From Planctomycetaceae bacterium (GTDB lineage Bacteria > Planctomycetota > Planctomycetia > Pirellulales > Pirellulaceae), in assembly GCA_012965455.1 (NCBI GenBank), contig DTSG01000281.1:8400-31349 (forward strand): DNA of 22,950 bases, written 5' to 3'. This document shows, piece by piece, positions 16,210 to 22,890 of the stretch. A model generated the notes under the pieces. The model saw only the letters and a program-made list of their open reading frames with translations. It was not told the DNA's origin and searched no databases. Position 1 is the stretch's first letter. Each line of letters begins with the position of its first letter. A program made the translations under genes and the position numbers.

Positions 16210-16707
16210 CTAGTTCGGAAATTGGCGGCAGTATTCATAGAGTGCCATGCTAGCGGCCGTTGCAGCGTTATATGAAAACGGTTCTCCCCACACTGGAATC
16301 TCGATCGTCTGATCTAATATCTCGAGCACATCATCGATAATGCCTTTGCGTTCATGGCCAATAATCAATACGCACTTAGCTGGGAATCTGAATTGATGGA
16401 TGTTTTGTGAATTGGTTGTTTGTTCGAGACCTATCAGCGGGTAGCCTGCACGCTGCAATTTTTGCAAAACCGGACGCAGACTGCGACGCACCTCAAAAGA
16501 CATCTGTTGCTCCCCACCGCGCGATATCTTGGAGTCGATCTTTACATTTCCGCAAGCAATAAATCGTGTGACTCCGCAACAGGCAGCAGCCCGTACCATC
16601 CGCGATACATTGATATGACTCTGCATTTCCGGACAAGCAATGATCAGCTCCCGCGGCTCTCGCAATGACGTTACCTGTTTGTGACGCTGGTGAACAAATT
16701 CCGACAT
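16210..16707 (-). CDS. SpoU/TrmH-family RNA 2'-O-methyltransferase
   Basis: A probable SAM-dependent 2'-O-ribose methyltransferase of the SPOUT class acting on tRNA or rRNA. The 165-residue length corresponds to the catalytic domain alone. Motif 1 is at about 33-46 (N-V-S-R-M-V-R-A-A...G-V), with the conserved Asn33 and Arg36. Motif 2 is LIIGHERKGI at 114-123, with the usual G-x-E-x-x-G-I core. Motif 3 spans 137-158 (IPVWGEPFSYNAATAASMALYE), keeping the key Asn147. The family S-L-N-V-S-x-A sequence is altered to S-Y-N-A-A-T-A, so the member belongs to a divergent subgroup. The substrate cannot be told from sequence. It lies 36 nt downstream of the tRNA-Gln terminator and has its own start. 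Confidence 0.85.
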   Translation of the reverse strand: MSEFVHQRHKQVTSLREPRELIIACPEMQSHINVSRMVRAAACCGVTRFIACGNVKIDSKISRGGEQQMSFEVRRSLRPVLQKLQRAGYPLIGLEQTTNSQNIHQFRFPAKCVLIIGHERKGIIDDVLEILDQTIEIPVWGEPFSYNAATAASMALYEYCRQFPN

Positions 16708-16742
16708 AACATCACTCCCCGTACACAGATTGGTGAATCTTC

Positions 16743-16780
16743 AAAAAAAAGCCGCCATAGTACAAACATACTACGGCGGC
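16743..16780 (-). terminator. Intrinsic terminator of tRNA-Gln
   Basis: On the minus strand a 12-bp stem (GCCGCCGTAGTA / TACTATGGCGGC, with one G-U pair) closes a 6-nt loop and runs directly into eight Ts. It begins 7 nt after the tRNA 3' end and ends before the SpoU gene, so it should stop tRNA transcription. This is the clearest terminator in the window. Confidence 0.9.
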
Positions 16781-16786
16781 TAGTAA

Positions 16787-16857
16787 CTACCCCGCTAGGA
16801 TTTGAACCTAGAATATGGGAACCAAAAACCCAGGTGTTACCATTACACTACGGGGTA
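16787..16857 (-). tRNA. tRNA-Gln (anticodon UUG)
   Basis: A 71-nt cloverleaf on the minus strand. The acceptor stem is TACCCCG/CGGGGTA (7 perfect pairs), the D stem GTGT/ACAC, and the anticodon stem TGGGT/TCCCA with a T31-T39 mismatch at the loop end. The loop is TTTTGGT, giving anticodon TTG. The variable loop is 4 nt, and the T arm is CTAGG-TTCAAAT-CCTAG. The discriminator base is G and the first pair is U1-A72, both glutamine identity features in bacteria. The 3' CCA is not encoded. It is therefore read as tRNA-Gln for CAA/CAG codons. Confidence 0.93.
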
Positions 16858-16902
16858 TCTTATCCACCAACAAATTAATATTTTCACTAATGAATAGCCC
16901 GT

Positions 16903-16908
16903 ATTATA
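16903..16908 (-). promoter_or_regulatory. Candidate -10 box for tRNA-Gln
   Basis: TATAAT on the minus strand lies 45 nt upstream of the tRNA 5' end, in a TATATAATA context. No good -35 hexamer is visible 16-18 nt further up, so the call rests on the perfect hexamer and its position. Confidence 0.4.
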
Positions 16909-17013
16909 TACCCAAAAAACCGATTCACGACCAGCAGAGTATCGCGTGCAATTCATAGAAATGGGGCTTTTTTCCAATGCAGGTATGCAATCAAGAAACC
17001 CAGAAAATCCCCC

Positions 17014-17673
17014 TTAACGATTCACAACCGTAAAAGCCAGTTGTTCCAACTCCATAGCTAGGTCCACGCCGATTACTCGTACATTGTCGGGGACGTTAAT
17101 GGTAACCGGCGCGAAATTCAAAATGCCTTCGACTCCAATTTCCACAACTACGTCGGCAATCGATTGAGCTACTTGAGATGGCACTGCGATCGCGGCTAAA
17201 CGAATCTTGTGCTCCCACGCGACTGTTCTTAATTGATCCATACTATAAACTGGCACGCCTTCGATCCGAGTACCAATTAATTTTGGGTCGACATCAAACG
17301 CCGCAACAAATCGAAACCCCTGTTGGTTAAAGCCCTTGTAACGCAACAAAGCGCGCCCCAGATTACCAATACCAACCAGAGCAACATTCCAAGTCGAGTC
17401 GGTTCCCATGATGCGTTTGATAGCAAAAACCAACTCTTGACACTTGTAGCCAATGCCCGGATGCCCAAATTGTCCAAAATGGGCGAGGTCCTTTCGAACT
17501 TGAGCACCGTTGAGACCCAATAGTTTTCCTAACTCAGTACTATTGGTTGTTTCATTGCCATCACGCAGCAAATGCTGAGCTTCGCGGAGGTATAAACTCA
17601 AGCGACCCATAACGGCGCGCGGCACCGTAGGGTCTCCATCGGCATTAAAAAGCTGAGTTTTTTTATCGGTCAT
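17014..17673 (-). CDS. rex: Redox-sensing transcriptional repressor Rex
   Basis: Rex binds DNA when NAD+ is high and releases it when NADH rises, controlling fermentation and respiration genes. From the ATG at 17673 the protein has 219 residues, near the family length; a frame extended to 17790 adds a Cys/Trp-rich stretch foreign to Rex and is rejected. The N-terminal winged helix (about 17-78) holds VPRAVMGRLSLYLREAQ and the strongly conserved Q-V-R-K-D-L-A-x-F-G-x-F-G-x-x-G-x-G-Y signature (58-76). A Rossmann domain follows with VALVGIGNLGRALL at 97-110 (GxGxxG at 101-106), the acidic end of its second strand AFDVD at 125-129, and the C-terminal dimer-swap helix GVDLAMELEQL. A candidate Rex site lies about 115 nt upstream. 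Confidence 0.95.
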   Translation of the reverse strand: MTDKKTQLFNADGDPTVPRAVMGRLSLYLREAQHLLRDGNETTNSTELGKLLGLNGAQVRKDLAHFGQFGHPGIGYKCQELVFAIKRIMGTDSTWNVALVGIGNLGRALLRYKGFNQQGFRFVAAFDVDPKLIGTRIEGVPVYSMDQLRTVAWEHKIRLAAIAVPSQVAQSIADVVVEIGVEGILNFAPVTINVPDNVRVIGVDLAMELEQLAFTVVNR

Positions 17674-17787
17674 TAAAACAAATCTACCGCATAAAGCTCT
17701 TTTACTGAACAACCAAAAATAACAGCCTAAAGAAAAACCGTCAGACCACATCATACTGTTTATTGCGAGCCAAGGTGACTTAGCAAC

Positions 17788-17805
17788 CAATGATCACGTT
17801 CACAA
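17788..17805. promoter_or_regulatory. Candidate Rex operator upstream of rex
   Basis: CAATGATCACGTTCACAA matches the right half of the Rex consensus (TTGTGAA-N4-TTCACAA) at 7 of 7 positions and the left half at 3 of 7. It lies about 115 nt before the rex start, so self-regulation is possible. One good half-site can arise by chance; this is a weak call. Confidence 0.25.
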
Positions 17806-18293
17806 GTGTTAGTCAGAGTCTTAAATCATAGGTTAATCCGTGTTAATTGCCACGATTACCAAGACCATGCTAAATGCCCCACAAGAGGTAAACAACACCG
17901 TACAGTACAGACAACCGATACCACCGGACACAATGTCAGACTGTTTTCGTCACTCAACCCTTTTTACTTAAACCTCCTATCTTTTATCGGTAACTCTTGA
18001 TGTAGCTAGTGGTAGATAGACCAATCTACCCTCAAGGCGGCTATTTTTATTATCCGATAATAAAGATAAGCGTCGACTCTAGTGCCAGGACACACAATGA
18101 CTGGGGCCAGTAGGAATTGGGCCTCCAAACTTCAACTCAATCAAGTATTGAGCGGGTTTGGGTCACTTGATGGAACAAGGTCGATCGCAGAGTTGTTACC
18201 AATGTAATTGGTGAGAACTCTTAATAACCATGATGCGAGTTATATTGAAATCCATTTTGTGAAATTCGAATTTTCGAAAGAGTACCCCTTACT
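17806..18293. other. Intergenic region between divergent rex and YTV genes
   Basis: I see no credible gene here; a 64-residue plus-strand frame looks random. Small dyads are visible. GGTAGAT/ATCTACC is at 18011-18030, a 7-bp stem with a 6-nt loop. TATTATC-C-GATAATA is at 18049-18063. CTCAAT/ATTGAG lies near 18136-18152. A perfect 12-bp palindrome AAATTCGAATTT at 18262-18273 lies 20 nt before the YTV start. The region must hold promoters for both genes, but no confident -35/-10 pair was recognised. Confidence 0.5.
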
Positions 18294-19841
18294 ATGAATA
18301 CCCGATGGAGTGTGTCCACCGTTGCAGTCATTTTTTGCATGCTGCTTTCCAACACAGCGGAAGCTGGATATTTAGGTCTAGCTAGTTATCGCAATTGCGG
18401 GATTGCGGAACCGGCCACGTTTATTGAGGCTCAACCCCTTACACAAACAGTTATGCGCACTCGGCGACGAGTCGTTTTGGAACAGCAACAGGTAACGTGC
18501 TACAAAACGGTCTACAACAAAATCGTTGAGAACAAAGAAGTAGAGTGCGTTAAGTACATCACCGAGTCGAAACTAAAAGACGTTAACTACACGGTCCGTC
18601 GGCCCGTGTACGAAACAAAATATCGAACGGTAAACTACACAACGTCGAAACCCGTCTGGGAAACCAAAACGCGGACGGTCAACCATACGGTTCGCAAGCC
18701 AGTTTGGGAAACTCGCACTAAGAGCTTTACCTACAATGTGTTTAAGCCTGTCTGGGAAACCAAGTCTCGCACGATTGACTACACCGTTTCCAAACCAGTA
18801 TACGAATCTAAAGTTCGCACCATTAGTTACAACGTGACGCGACCGGTATGGGAAACGAAGTCTCGCACGATCAAATACACAGTCCACAAACCTGTGTGGG
18901 AAACCAAAACCCGTGTAATTAACTACACCGTGCGTAAGCCTGTATATGAAACCAAGACACGAACGGTTTCCAACGTGATCCGCAAACCTGTGCACTACAC
19001 AAAAACGATTCAAATTAAAACGGGCCACTGGAAAACTGAAATCACAGAATGCCCTGGACCTATCCGTCGCCGCGTTGTACGCACTCCTGGCTGTTGGACT
19101 TGGGATCCCTCCGCTTGTCGACGAATTTACATTCCCGGAGAGTGTCATGTGGTCGAAATCCAATGTCCGCCACGCCAAATTTGCAAACGCATCTGGGTTC
19201 CAGAAATCACAACACAAGAAGTCCCTTGTGTAAAATACGTTCGCGAAACTGTGACTAAACAGATTCCCTATACAGTTTGCCGCTGGGTCAATGAAGCGAA
19301 ACAACGCACTTGCACTTACCGAGTTTGCAAAATGGTACCGGAAACCAAATCCAAGACCTGTAATTACCGAGTGTGTCGGATGGTAACGGAAACCAAAACG
19401 AAGCAAATACCTTATACGGTTTGTCGAATTGTGAAAGAAACAAAACAACGCACGGAGACGTACAACGTGTGCCGCATGGTTCGCGAACAGAAGGTACGAC
19501 ATTGCAACTACAAAGTGCTGCGGATTGTATCGGAAACCGTCACTCGACAACAAACCTATCGTGTTTGTCGCATGGTTGAAGAAGCCAAGACCAAGCAAAT
19601 ACCTTATCAGACTTGCCGCTACGTCACGGAAACTAAAACCAAACAGGTTCCCTACACGGTTCGCAAGCCGATCACTTACACGAAAGTTGTGCAAACATGC
19701 AAAACTGTGCCAACTCAAGTGGCTTACACGGTCACACGCTGTGTACCACGTATTATCTGTGAACAAGTGCCGGTCACGATTTGTGTACCCAACCCTTGCA
19801 GCCTACTGAGACGCCGCTTTATCCTCGATTGCTGCAACTAA
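18294..19841 (+). CDS. YTV-repeat cell-wall protein (planctomycete type), Cys-rich
   Basis: A secreted structural protein of 515 residues, related to the YTV-motif proteins known from planctomycete cell walls. A signal peptide with likely cleavage after AEA (residue 24) opens it. Block A (residues 97-224, plus a partial ninth unit) holds eight 16-residue units of the form V-N-Y-T-V-x-K-P-V-W-E-T-K-x-R-T, nearly Cys-free. A linker (about 239-323) carries about nine cysteines and several Trp and Pro. Block B (324-467) holds nine units of the form x-x-Y-x-V-C-R-x-V-x-E-T-K-x-K-x, most with a Cys after the YxV. The C-terminus has a further Cys-rich stretch (NPCSLL...DCCN). The pattern suggests beta-strand repeats cross-linked by disulfides. 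No catalytic motif is seen. It stands alone, transcribed apart from its neighbours. Confidence 0.92.
   Translation: MNTRWSVSTVAVIFCMLLSNTAEAGYLGLASYRNCGIAEPATFIEAQPLTQTVMRTRRRVVLEQQQVTCYKTVYNKIVENKEVECVKYITESKLKDVNYTVRRPVYETKYRTVNYTTSKPVWETKTRTVNHTVRKPVWETRTKSFTYNVFKPVWETKSRTIDYTVSKPVYESKVRTISYNVTRPVWETKSRTIKYTVHKPVWETKTRVINYTVRKPVYETKTRTVSNVIRKPVHYTKTIQIKTGHWKTEITECPGPIRRRVVRTPGCWTWDPSACRRIYIPGECHVVEIQCPPRQICKRIWVPEITTQEVPCVKYVRETVTKQIPYTVCRWVNEAKQRTCTYRVCKMVPETKSKTCNYRVCRMVTETKTKQIPYTVCRIVKETKQRTETYNVCRMVREQKVRHCNYKVLRIVSETVTRQQTYRVCRMVEEAKTKQIPYQTCRYVTETKTKQVPYTVRKPITYTKVVQTCKTVPTQVAYTVTRCVPRIICEQVPVTICVPNPCSLLRRRFILDCCN
18582..18965 (+). repeat. YTV repeat block A, 8 units of 48 bp
   Basis: Eight in-frame 48-bp units (16 codons each), from V97 to residue 224. 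Each carries a [YH]-[TN]-V/T core followed by K/R-P-V-[WY]-E-[TS]-K/R. Units differ in synonymous sites, so the conservation is at protein level and not from recent duplication. A ninth, degenerate unit follows to about 19007. Confidence 0.9.
19263..19694 (+). repeat. YTV repeat block B, 9 Cys-bearing units of 48 bp
   Basis: Nine in-frame 48-bp units, residues 324-467. Units 1-5 and 7 have V-C-R/K after the Tyr, unit 8 has T-C-R, and unit 6 (V-L-R) and unit 9 (V-R-K) lack the Cys. The sub-pattern I-P-Y-T-V-C recurs at units 1, 4 and 8 (with V-P-Y at 9), which suggests a higher-order period of several units. Confidence 0.88.
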
Positions 19842-19869
19842 GACTCGTTGGTGGACCACTGGACATGGT

Positions 19870-20568
19870 CTATTGCGCTGACAGTGGTACACACAGCGCT
19901 GGCTCGTGATCTTTATCTAGCCGCATGATGTACAGCAGCGCAATGTAGTCGTACAGCCCATGCGCAACCACAGCGGGCAATAGCGAATCGGTTAGCAGGA
20001 CTAAATAGCCAAAATAGATCCCCATGGCAAAAGTCAAAACGAAGTACATCGGGGTTAATGCATGCAACCCGCCGAATACCAACGCCACAATCAGAATCGC
20101 TGTCCACTGAACCACCACTGGGGACCACGCATCCGGTAACAACCAGCCAACCCCCTGAATCCCAAATCCACGGAACAGCCATTCTTCACCAAAGCCAGCT
20201 CCCAGCGCTATTAAGAACAGAGCCCAACTTGGCATGCCCCTAAAAAATGGAGCCAGTTTTGTTTGCACTAATTCACGCAATTCTACCAACGGTCGCCACG
20301 GCACCATCGCTGTGAGCACGATTGACAGTAACATGGGAATCGTAGCAAACAGCCCAAATGCTACTCCCCAACTCCAAGGATCCTCGCCCCGTAATTGCCC
20401 CGTGATCGAATCTGCCTGAGGCAAATCACATACCCACATCATGACCAACGCAAGGGGCACCATCAGGTATTCCGCCACTACAAATTTAGTGAATATACGT
20501 TTCCAGCTTTCAGGCTCCTGCGGAGCAACCTCGAGCATTACATCTGCTAGGTCATCTACTTCGTCCAC
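19870..20568 (-). CDS. CPBP/Rce1-like intramembrane metalloprotease
   Basis: A polytopic inner-membrane protein of 232 residues, of the CAAX-protease/bacteriocin-processing (ABI) family. The three catalytic motifs are present: GFGEEWLFRG (E128, E129 and R133), GGLHA (H169) and VAHGLYDY (H203, D207). Hydrophobic segments at about 31-47, 68-90, 113-127, 150-168, 173-193 and 197-216 suggest five or six TM helices. The frame starts at a GTG (20568); an ATG at 20538 (residue 11) is an alternative, and neither has a Shine-Dalgarno. Substrates of bacterial members are mostly unknown. The gene converges with the YTV gene 28 nt away, and there is no evident partner in the window. Confidence 0.88.
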   Translation of the reverse strand: MDEVDDLADVMLEVAPQEPESWKRIFTKFVVAEYLMVPLALVMMWVCDLPQADSITGQLRGEDPWSWGVAFGLFATIPMLLSIVLTAMVPWRPLVELRELVQTKLAPFFRGMPSWALFLIALGAGFGEEWLFRGFGIQGVGWLLPDAWSPVVVQWTAILIVALVFGGLHALTPMYFVLTFAMGIYFGYLVLLTDSLLPAVVAHGLYDYIALLYIMRLDKDHEPALCVPLSAQ

Positions 20569-20635
20569 AATGAATTAACCATTCTTCGTTAAATTTCTCT
20601 CTGCCGTTGACGCTAAGTGCTAGCCTCTTGGTCGA

Positions 20636-20665
20636 TTGACAAAACACATATTTCGCTGGTAGATT
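20636..20665 (+). promoter_or_regulatory. Candidate sigma-70-type promoter for ppdK
   Basis: TTGACA (20636-20641), an 18-nt spacer, then TAGATT (20660-20665). The -35 is perfect and the -10 keeps three or four of the six consensus bases. It lies about 345 nt before ppdK, which implies a long leader that would include the hairpin and palindrome described here. Confidence 0.45.
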
Positions 20666-20685
20666 GGACAACTTATAGCTACCCC

Positions 20686-20705
20686 TGCTTAATCAACGTT
20701 AAGCA
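20686..20705. other. Hairpin in the ppdK leader
   Basis: TGCTTAA and TTAAGCA form a perfect 7-bp stem with a 6-nt loop (TCAACG). It lies about 20 nt after the candidate -10 and would sit at the start of the leader RNA. There is no following T-tract, so I do not call it a terminator. Confidence 0.45.
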
Positions 20706-20811
20706 TCCCTTTATAAAAACACAACCGTAGATAAGAGACTTTATTCCCCTTGTTGGAAACCAAGTCTTGATTAGGGTAGAAAAACAACCACCCTTCGTTT
20801 GGCAAACTATA

Positions 20812-20827
20812 TTTGTCAAATGACAAA
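20812..20827. promoter_or_regulatory. Perfect palindrome upstream of ppdK, candidate operator
   Basis: TTTGTCA-AA-TGACAAA is a perfect 7-2-7 inverted repeat about 183 nt before the ppdK start. The size and symmetry fit a dimeric regulator binding site. It does not match the Rex consensus, and I know no named regulator that it fits. Confidence 0.45.
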
Positions 20828-21009
20828 CACATAAACAAAAATCTATTCAAAATAAGACACTTCCTTATTTCGATCATCGCAGCGGTCACTGTACTAATAT
20901 TGTTTGCTTTCGTAGGCATCCGGTTTAGACCGCCCTTCGAGTCAATAAGTTTCTGACAGATCGAATTCACAACAAATTATCCCCTACTACATTAGGACAT
21001 CAAGTCAAT

Positions 21010-22890
21010 ATGGCAACTAAGAATCGTATCGCAACTAGTCGTACTAAGAAAATGGTTTACTACTTTGGTAAAACCAAAACCGAAGGCAAAAATGTATCCA
21101 AAGACATCCTTGGCGGCAAAGGTCTGAACCTTGCGGGCATGACCAATATTGGGCTACCAGTCCCTCCAGGGTTTACGATCACCACAGAAGTTTGTGCCAG
21201 CTACTATGACCAGAGCCAAAATCTTCCGACAGGTTTGATGGATAGTGTCAAGAAAAACATCCGTACTCTTGAACGAGAACTGAAGAAAACGTTTGGCGAT
21301 TCCAAGAATCCGCTGTTGTTATCCGTCCGTTCTGGAGCGGCTGTATCAATGCCAGGCATGATGAACACCATCTTGAACCTTGGTTTGACCGACGTTGCAG
21401 TTGAAGGACTTGCAGCAGCCACTGGCAACCGTCGCTTTGCCTACGATGCCTATCGTCGACTGATCAATATGTATGGCGATGTTGTCATGGGGATAGACCA
21501 CGAACACTTCGAAAAAGAATTCGACATCATTAAGAAGAAATACAAAGTTGCTGATGATACCGATGTCCCCGAACAAGGACTCGTCGAATTAGTCGCAGCC
21601 TACAAAAAAGCCTACAAGAAACACACTCGTTCAGACTTCCCACAAGACCCGATCGAACAGCTGAAGATGGCCGTCGAAGCAGTCTTTTCTTCTTGGAACA
21701 CCCACCGCGCTGTCCGTTACCGTGAAGTCGAAGGAATTCGCGGTCTACTGGGAACAGCGGTTAATGTCCAGGCGATGGTTTATGGTAACATGGGCGACGA
21801 TTCTGGAACCGGCGTTGCATTTACTCGAAACCCTTCAACTGGCGAGAATAAGTTTTACGGTGAGTTCCTGATCAATGCACAGGGTGAAGATGTGGTCGCT
21901 GGTATACGAACCCCACAACCCGTCATCGAAATGCGTAAATGGAACGATTCGATTTACAAACAACTCATCAGTATCAAAAGCGTTCTCGAAGAAAACTATC
22001 GCGATATGCAGGACATCGAATTCACGATTGAGAAGGGTAAGTTGTTCATGCTACAGACTCGTAATGGGAAACGAACCGGTGCAGCCGCTGTCAAAATGGC
22101 GTGTGACATGGTTCGCGAAAAACTCATTACCGAAAAAGAAGCCCTGCTGCGGATACCCGCGAACGATCTGACTCAACTTTTGCTTCCCAGTTTCACGGTA
22201 GCCAGCAAAGCTAAAGCTGAACTTCTGACCATCGGACTACCCGCATCGCCGGGAGCATCCGTTGGCAAGCCAGCATTCTCAGCAGAAGAAGCCGTCAAGC
22301 GAACTGCTGCTGGTGAAAAGGTGATCTTGGTTCGTAAGGAAACCAGCCCCGAAGATATTGATGGAATGCATAGCGCGGCTGGTATCCTCACAAGCACCGG
22401 TGGGATGACAAGTCACGCCGCTGTTGTCGCTCGTGGCTGGGGACGCTGCTGTGTCGCTGGAGCGGGTGAAGTCCATATCAATGCAGACACTCGTACGTTC
22501 ACAATTAATGGTCGCAAGTTCAACCACAAGGACGTGATTAGCTTAGACGGCTCAACCGGTGAAGTCATGCGGGGTGCCGTGGAAACTTCCCAACCTTCGC
22601 TTTCCGGAGACTTCTCACGAATCATGCGTTGGTCCGATAAATATCGTCGACTCGATGTCCGCACCAATGCCGACACGCCAGCCGATGCACAAAGAGCTCG
22701 TGATTTTGGAGCTCAAGGTATAGGTTTGTGCCGCACCGAACATATGTTCTTCGAAGGGGATCGTATTCTAGCGATGCGAGAAATGATCCTTGCGGAAAAC
22801 GTAAAGGACCGACGCCAAGCACTTAGAAAACTATTACCTTTCCAACGTCGAGACTTCGTTGGGATTTTCACAGCGAAATACCAATCCTAG
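21010..22890 (+). CDS. ppdK: Pyruvate phosphate dikinase, C-terminal part missing (interrupted)
   Basis: Interconverts pyruvate, ATP and Pi with PEP, AMP and PPi (cytoplasmic). 626 residues are read, against about 880 for the family. The nucleotide-binding domain is complete: GGKGLNLAGM near 36, SVRSGAAVSMPGMMNT near 104 and the GNMGDDSGTGVAFTRNP segment. The swivel domain holds the phosphocarrier His469 in GGMTSHAAVVARG. The linker and the start of the PEP/pyruvate barrel (IGLCRTEHMFF, LLPFQRRDFVGIF) are normal. After GIFTA the expected M-x-G-x-P-V-T-I-R-L-L-D-P-P-L-H sequence is absent; the frame reads four foreign residues to a TAG. No other plus frame in the remaining bases restores it. 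As it stands the gene lacks the catalytic Cys domain and would be inactive, unless an insertion, intron or assembly error is responsible. Confidence 0.9.
   Translation: MATKNRIATSRTKKMVYYFGKTKTEGKNVSKDILGGKGLNLAGMTNIGLPVPPGFTITTEVCASYYDQSQNLPTGLMDSVKKNIRTLERELKKTFGDSKNPLLLSVRSGAAVSMPGMMNTILNLGLTDVAVEGLAAATGNRRFAYDAYRRLINMYGDVVMGIDHEHFEKEFDIIKKKYKVADDTDVPEQGLVELVAAYKKAYKKHTRSDFPQDPIEQLKMAVEAVFSSWNTHRAVRYREVEGIRGLLGTAVNVQAMVYGNMGDDSGTGVAFTRNPSTGENKFYGEFLINAQGEDVVAGIRTPQPVIEMRKWNDSIYKQLISIKSVLEENYRDMQDIEFTIEKGKLFMLQTRNGKRTGAAAVKMACDMVREKLITEKEALLRIPANDLTQLLLPSFTVASKAKAELLTIGLPASPGASVGKPAFSAEEAVKRTAAGEKVILVRKETSPEDIDGMHSAAGILTSTGGMTSHAAVVARGWGRCCVAGAGEVHINADTRTFTINGRKFNHKDVISLDGSTGEVMRGAVETSQPSLSGDFSRIMRWSDKYRRLDVRTNADTPADAQRARDFGAQGIGLCRTEHMFFEGDRILAMREMILAENVKDRRQALRKLLPFQRRDFVGIFTAKYQS

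Larger units (their letters stand above)
20569..21009. other. Intergenic region upstream of ppdK
   Basis: This 441-bp stretch lies between the divergent CPBP and ppdK genes. It holds a candidate promoter (20636-20665), a GCTTAA hairpin (20686-20705) and a perfect palindrome (20812-20827). A 93-residue minus-strand frame is present but has no family features, so I do not call it. The remainder is AT-rich with no recognised element. Confidence 0.55.

Noticed and set aside
17674..17790. N-terminal extension of Rex by 39 residues
   Set aside because: The extension is hydrophobic and Cys/Trp-rich, unlike any Rex start. The ATG at 17673 gives the normal family length.
17806..18000. A 64-residue plus-strand frame between rex and the YTV gene
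   Set aside because: No ribosome site, random-looking composition, and no similarity that I recognise.
18257..18280. TTGTGAA followed by the palindrome AAATTCGAATTT upstream of the YTV gene, as a Rex site
   Set aside because: Only the left half matches the Rex consensus and the right half is absent at the required spacing. It is kept only as an unassigned palindrome.
18582..19694. Regular 48-bp repetition that could be taken for a CRISPR array
   Set aside because: The units are in-frame coding repeats without identical direct repeats and unique spacers, and no cas genes are near.
18573..19766. A 397-residue open frame antisense to the YTV gene
   Set aside because: It mirrors the 48-bp repeats in the opposite strand. 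The open frame results from codon periodicity of the repeats; it has no family features and no separate start signals.
20689..20970. A 93-residue minus-strand frame in the ppdK upstream region
   Set aside because: Composition is not protein-like, there is no recognisable domain, and it overlaps the palindrome and hairpin that look regulatory.
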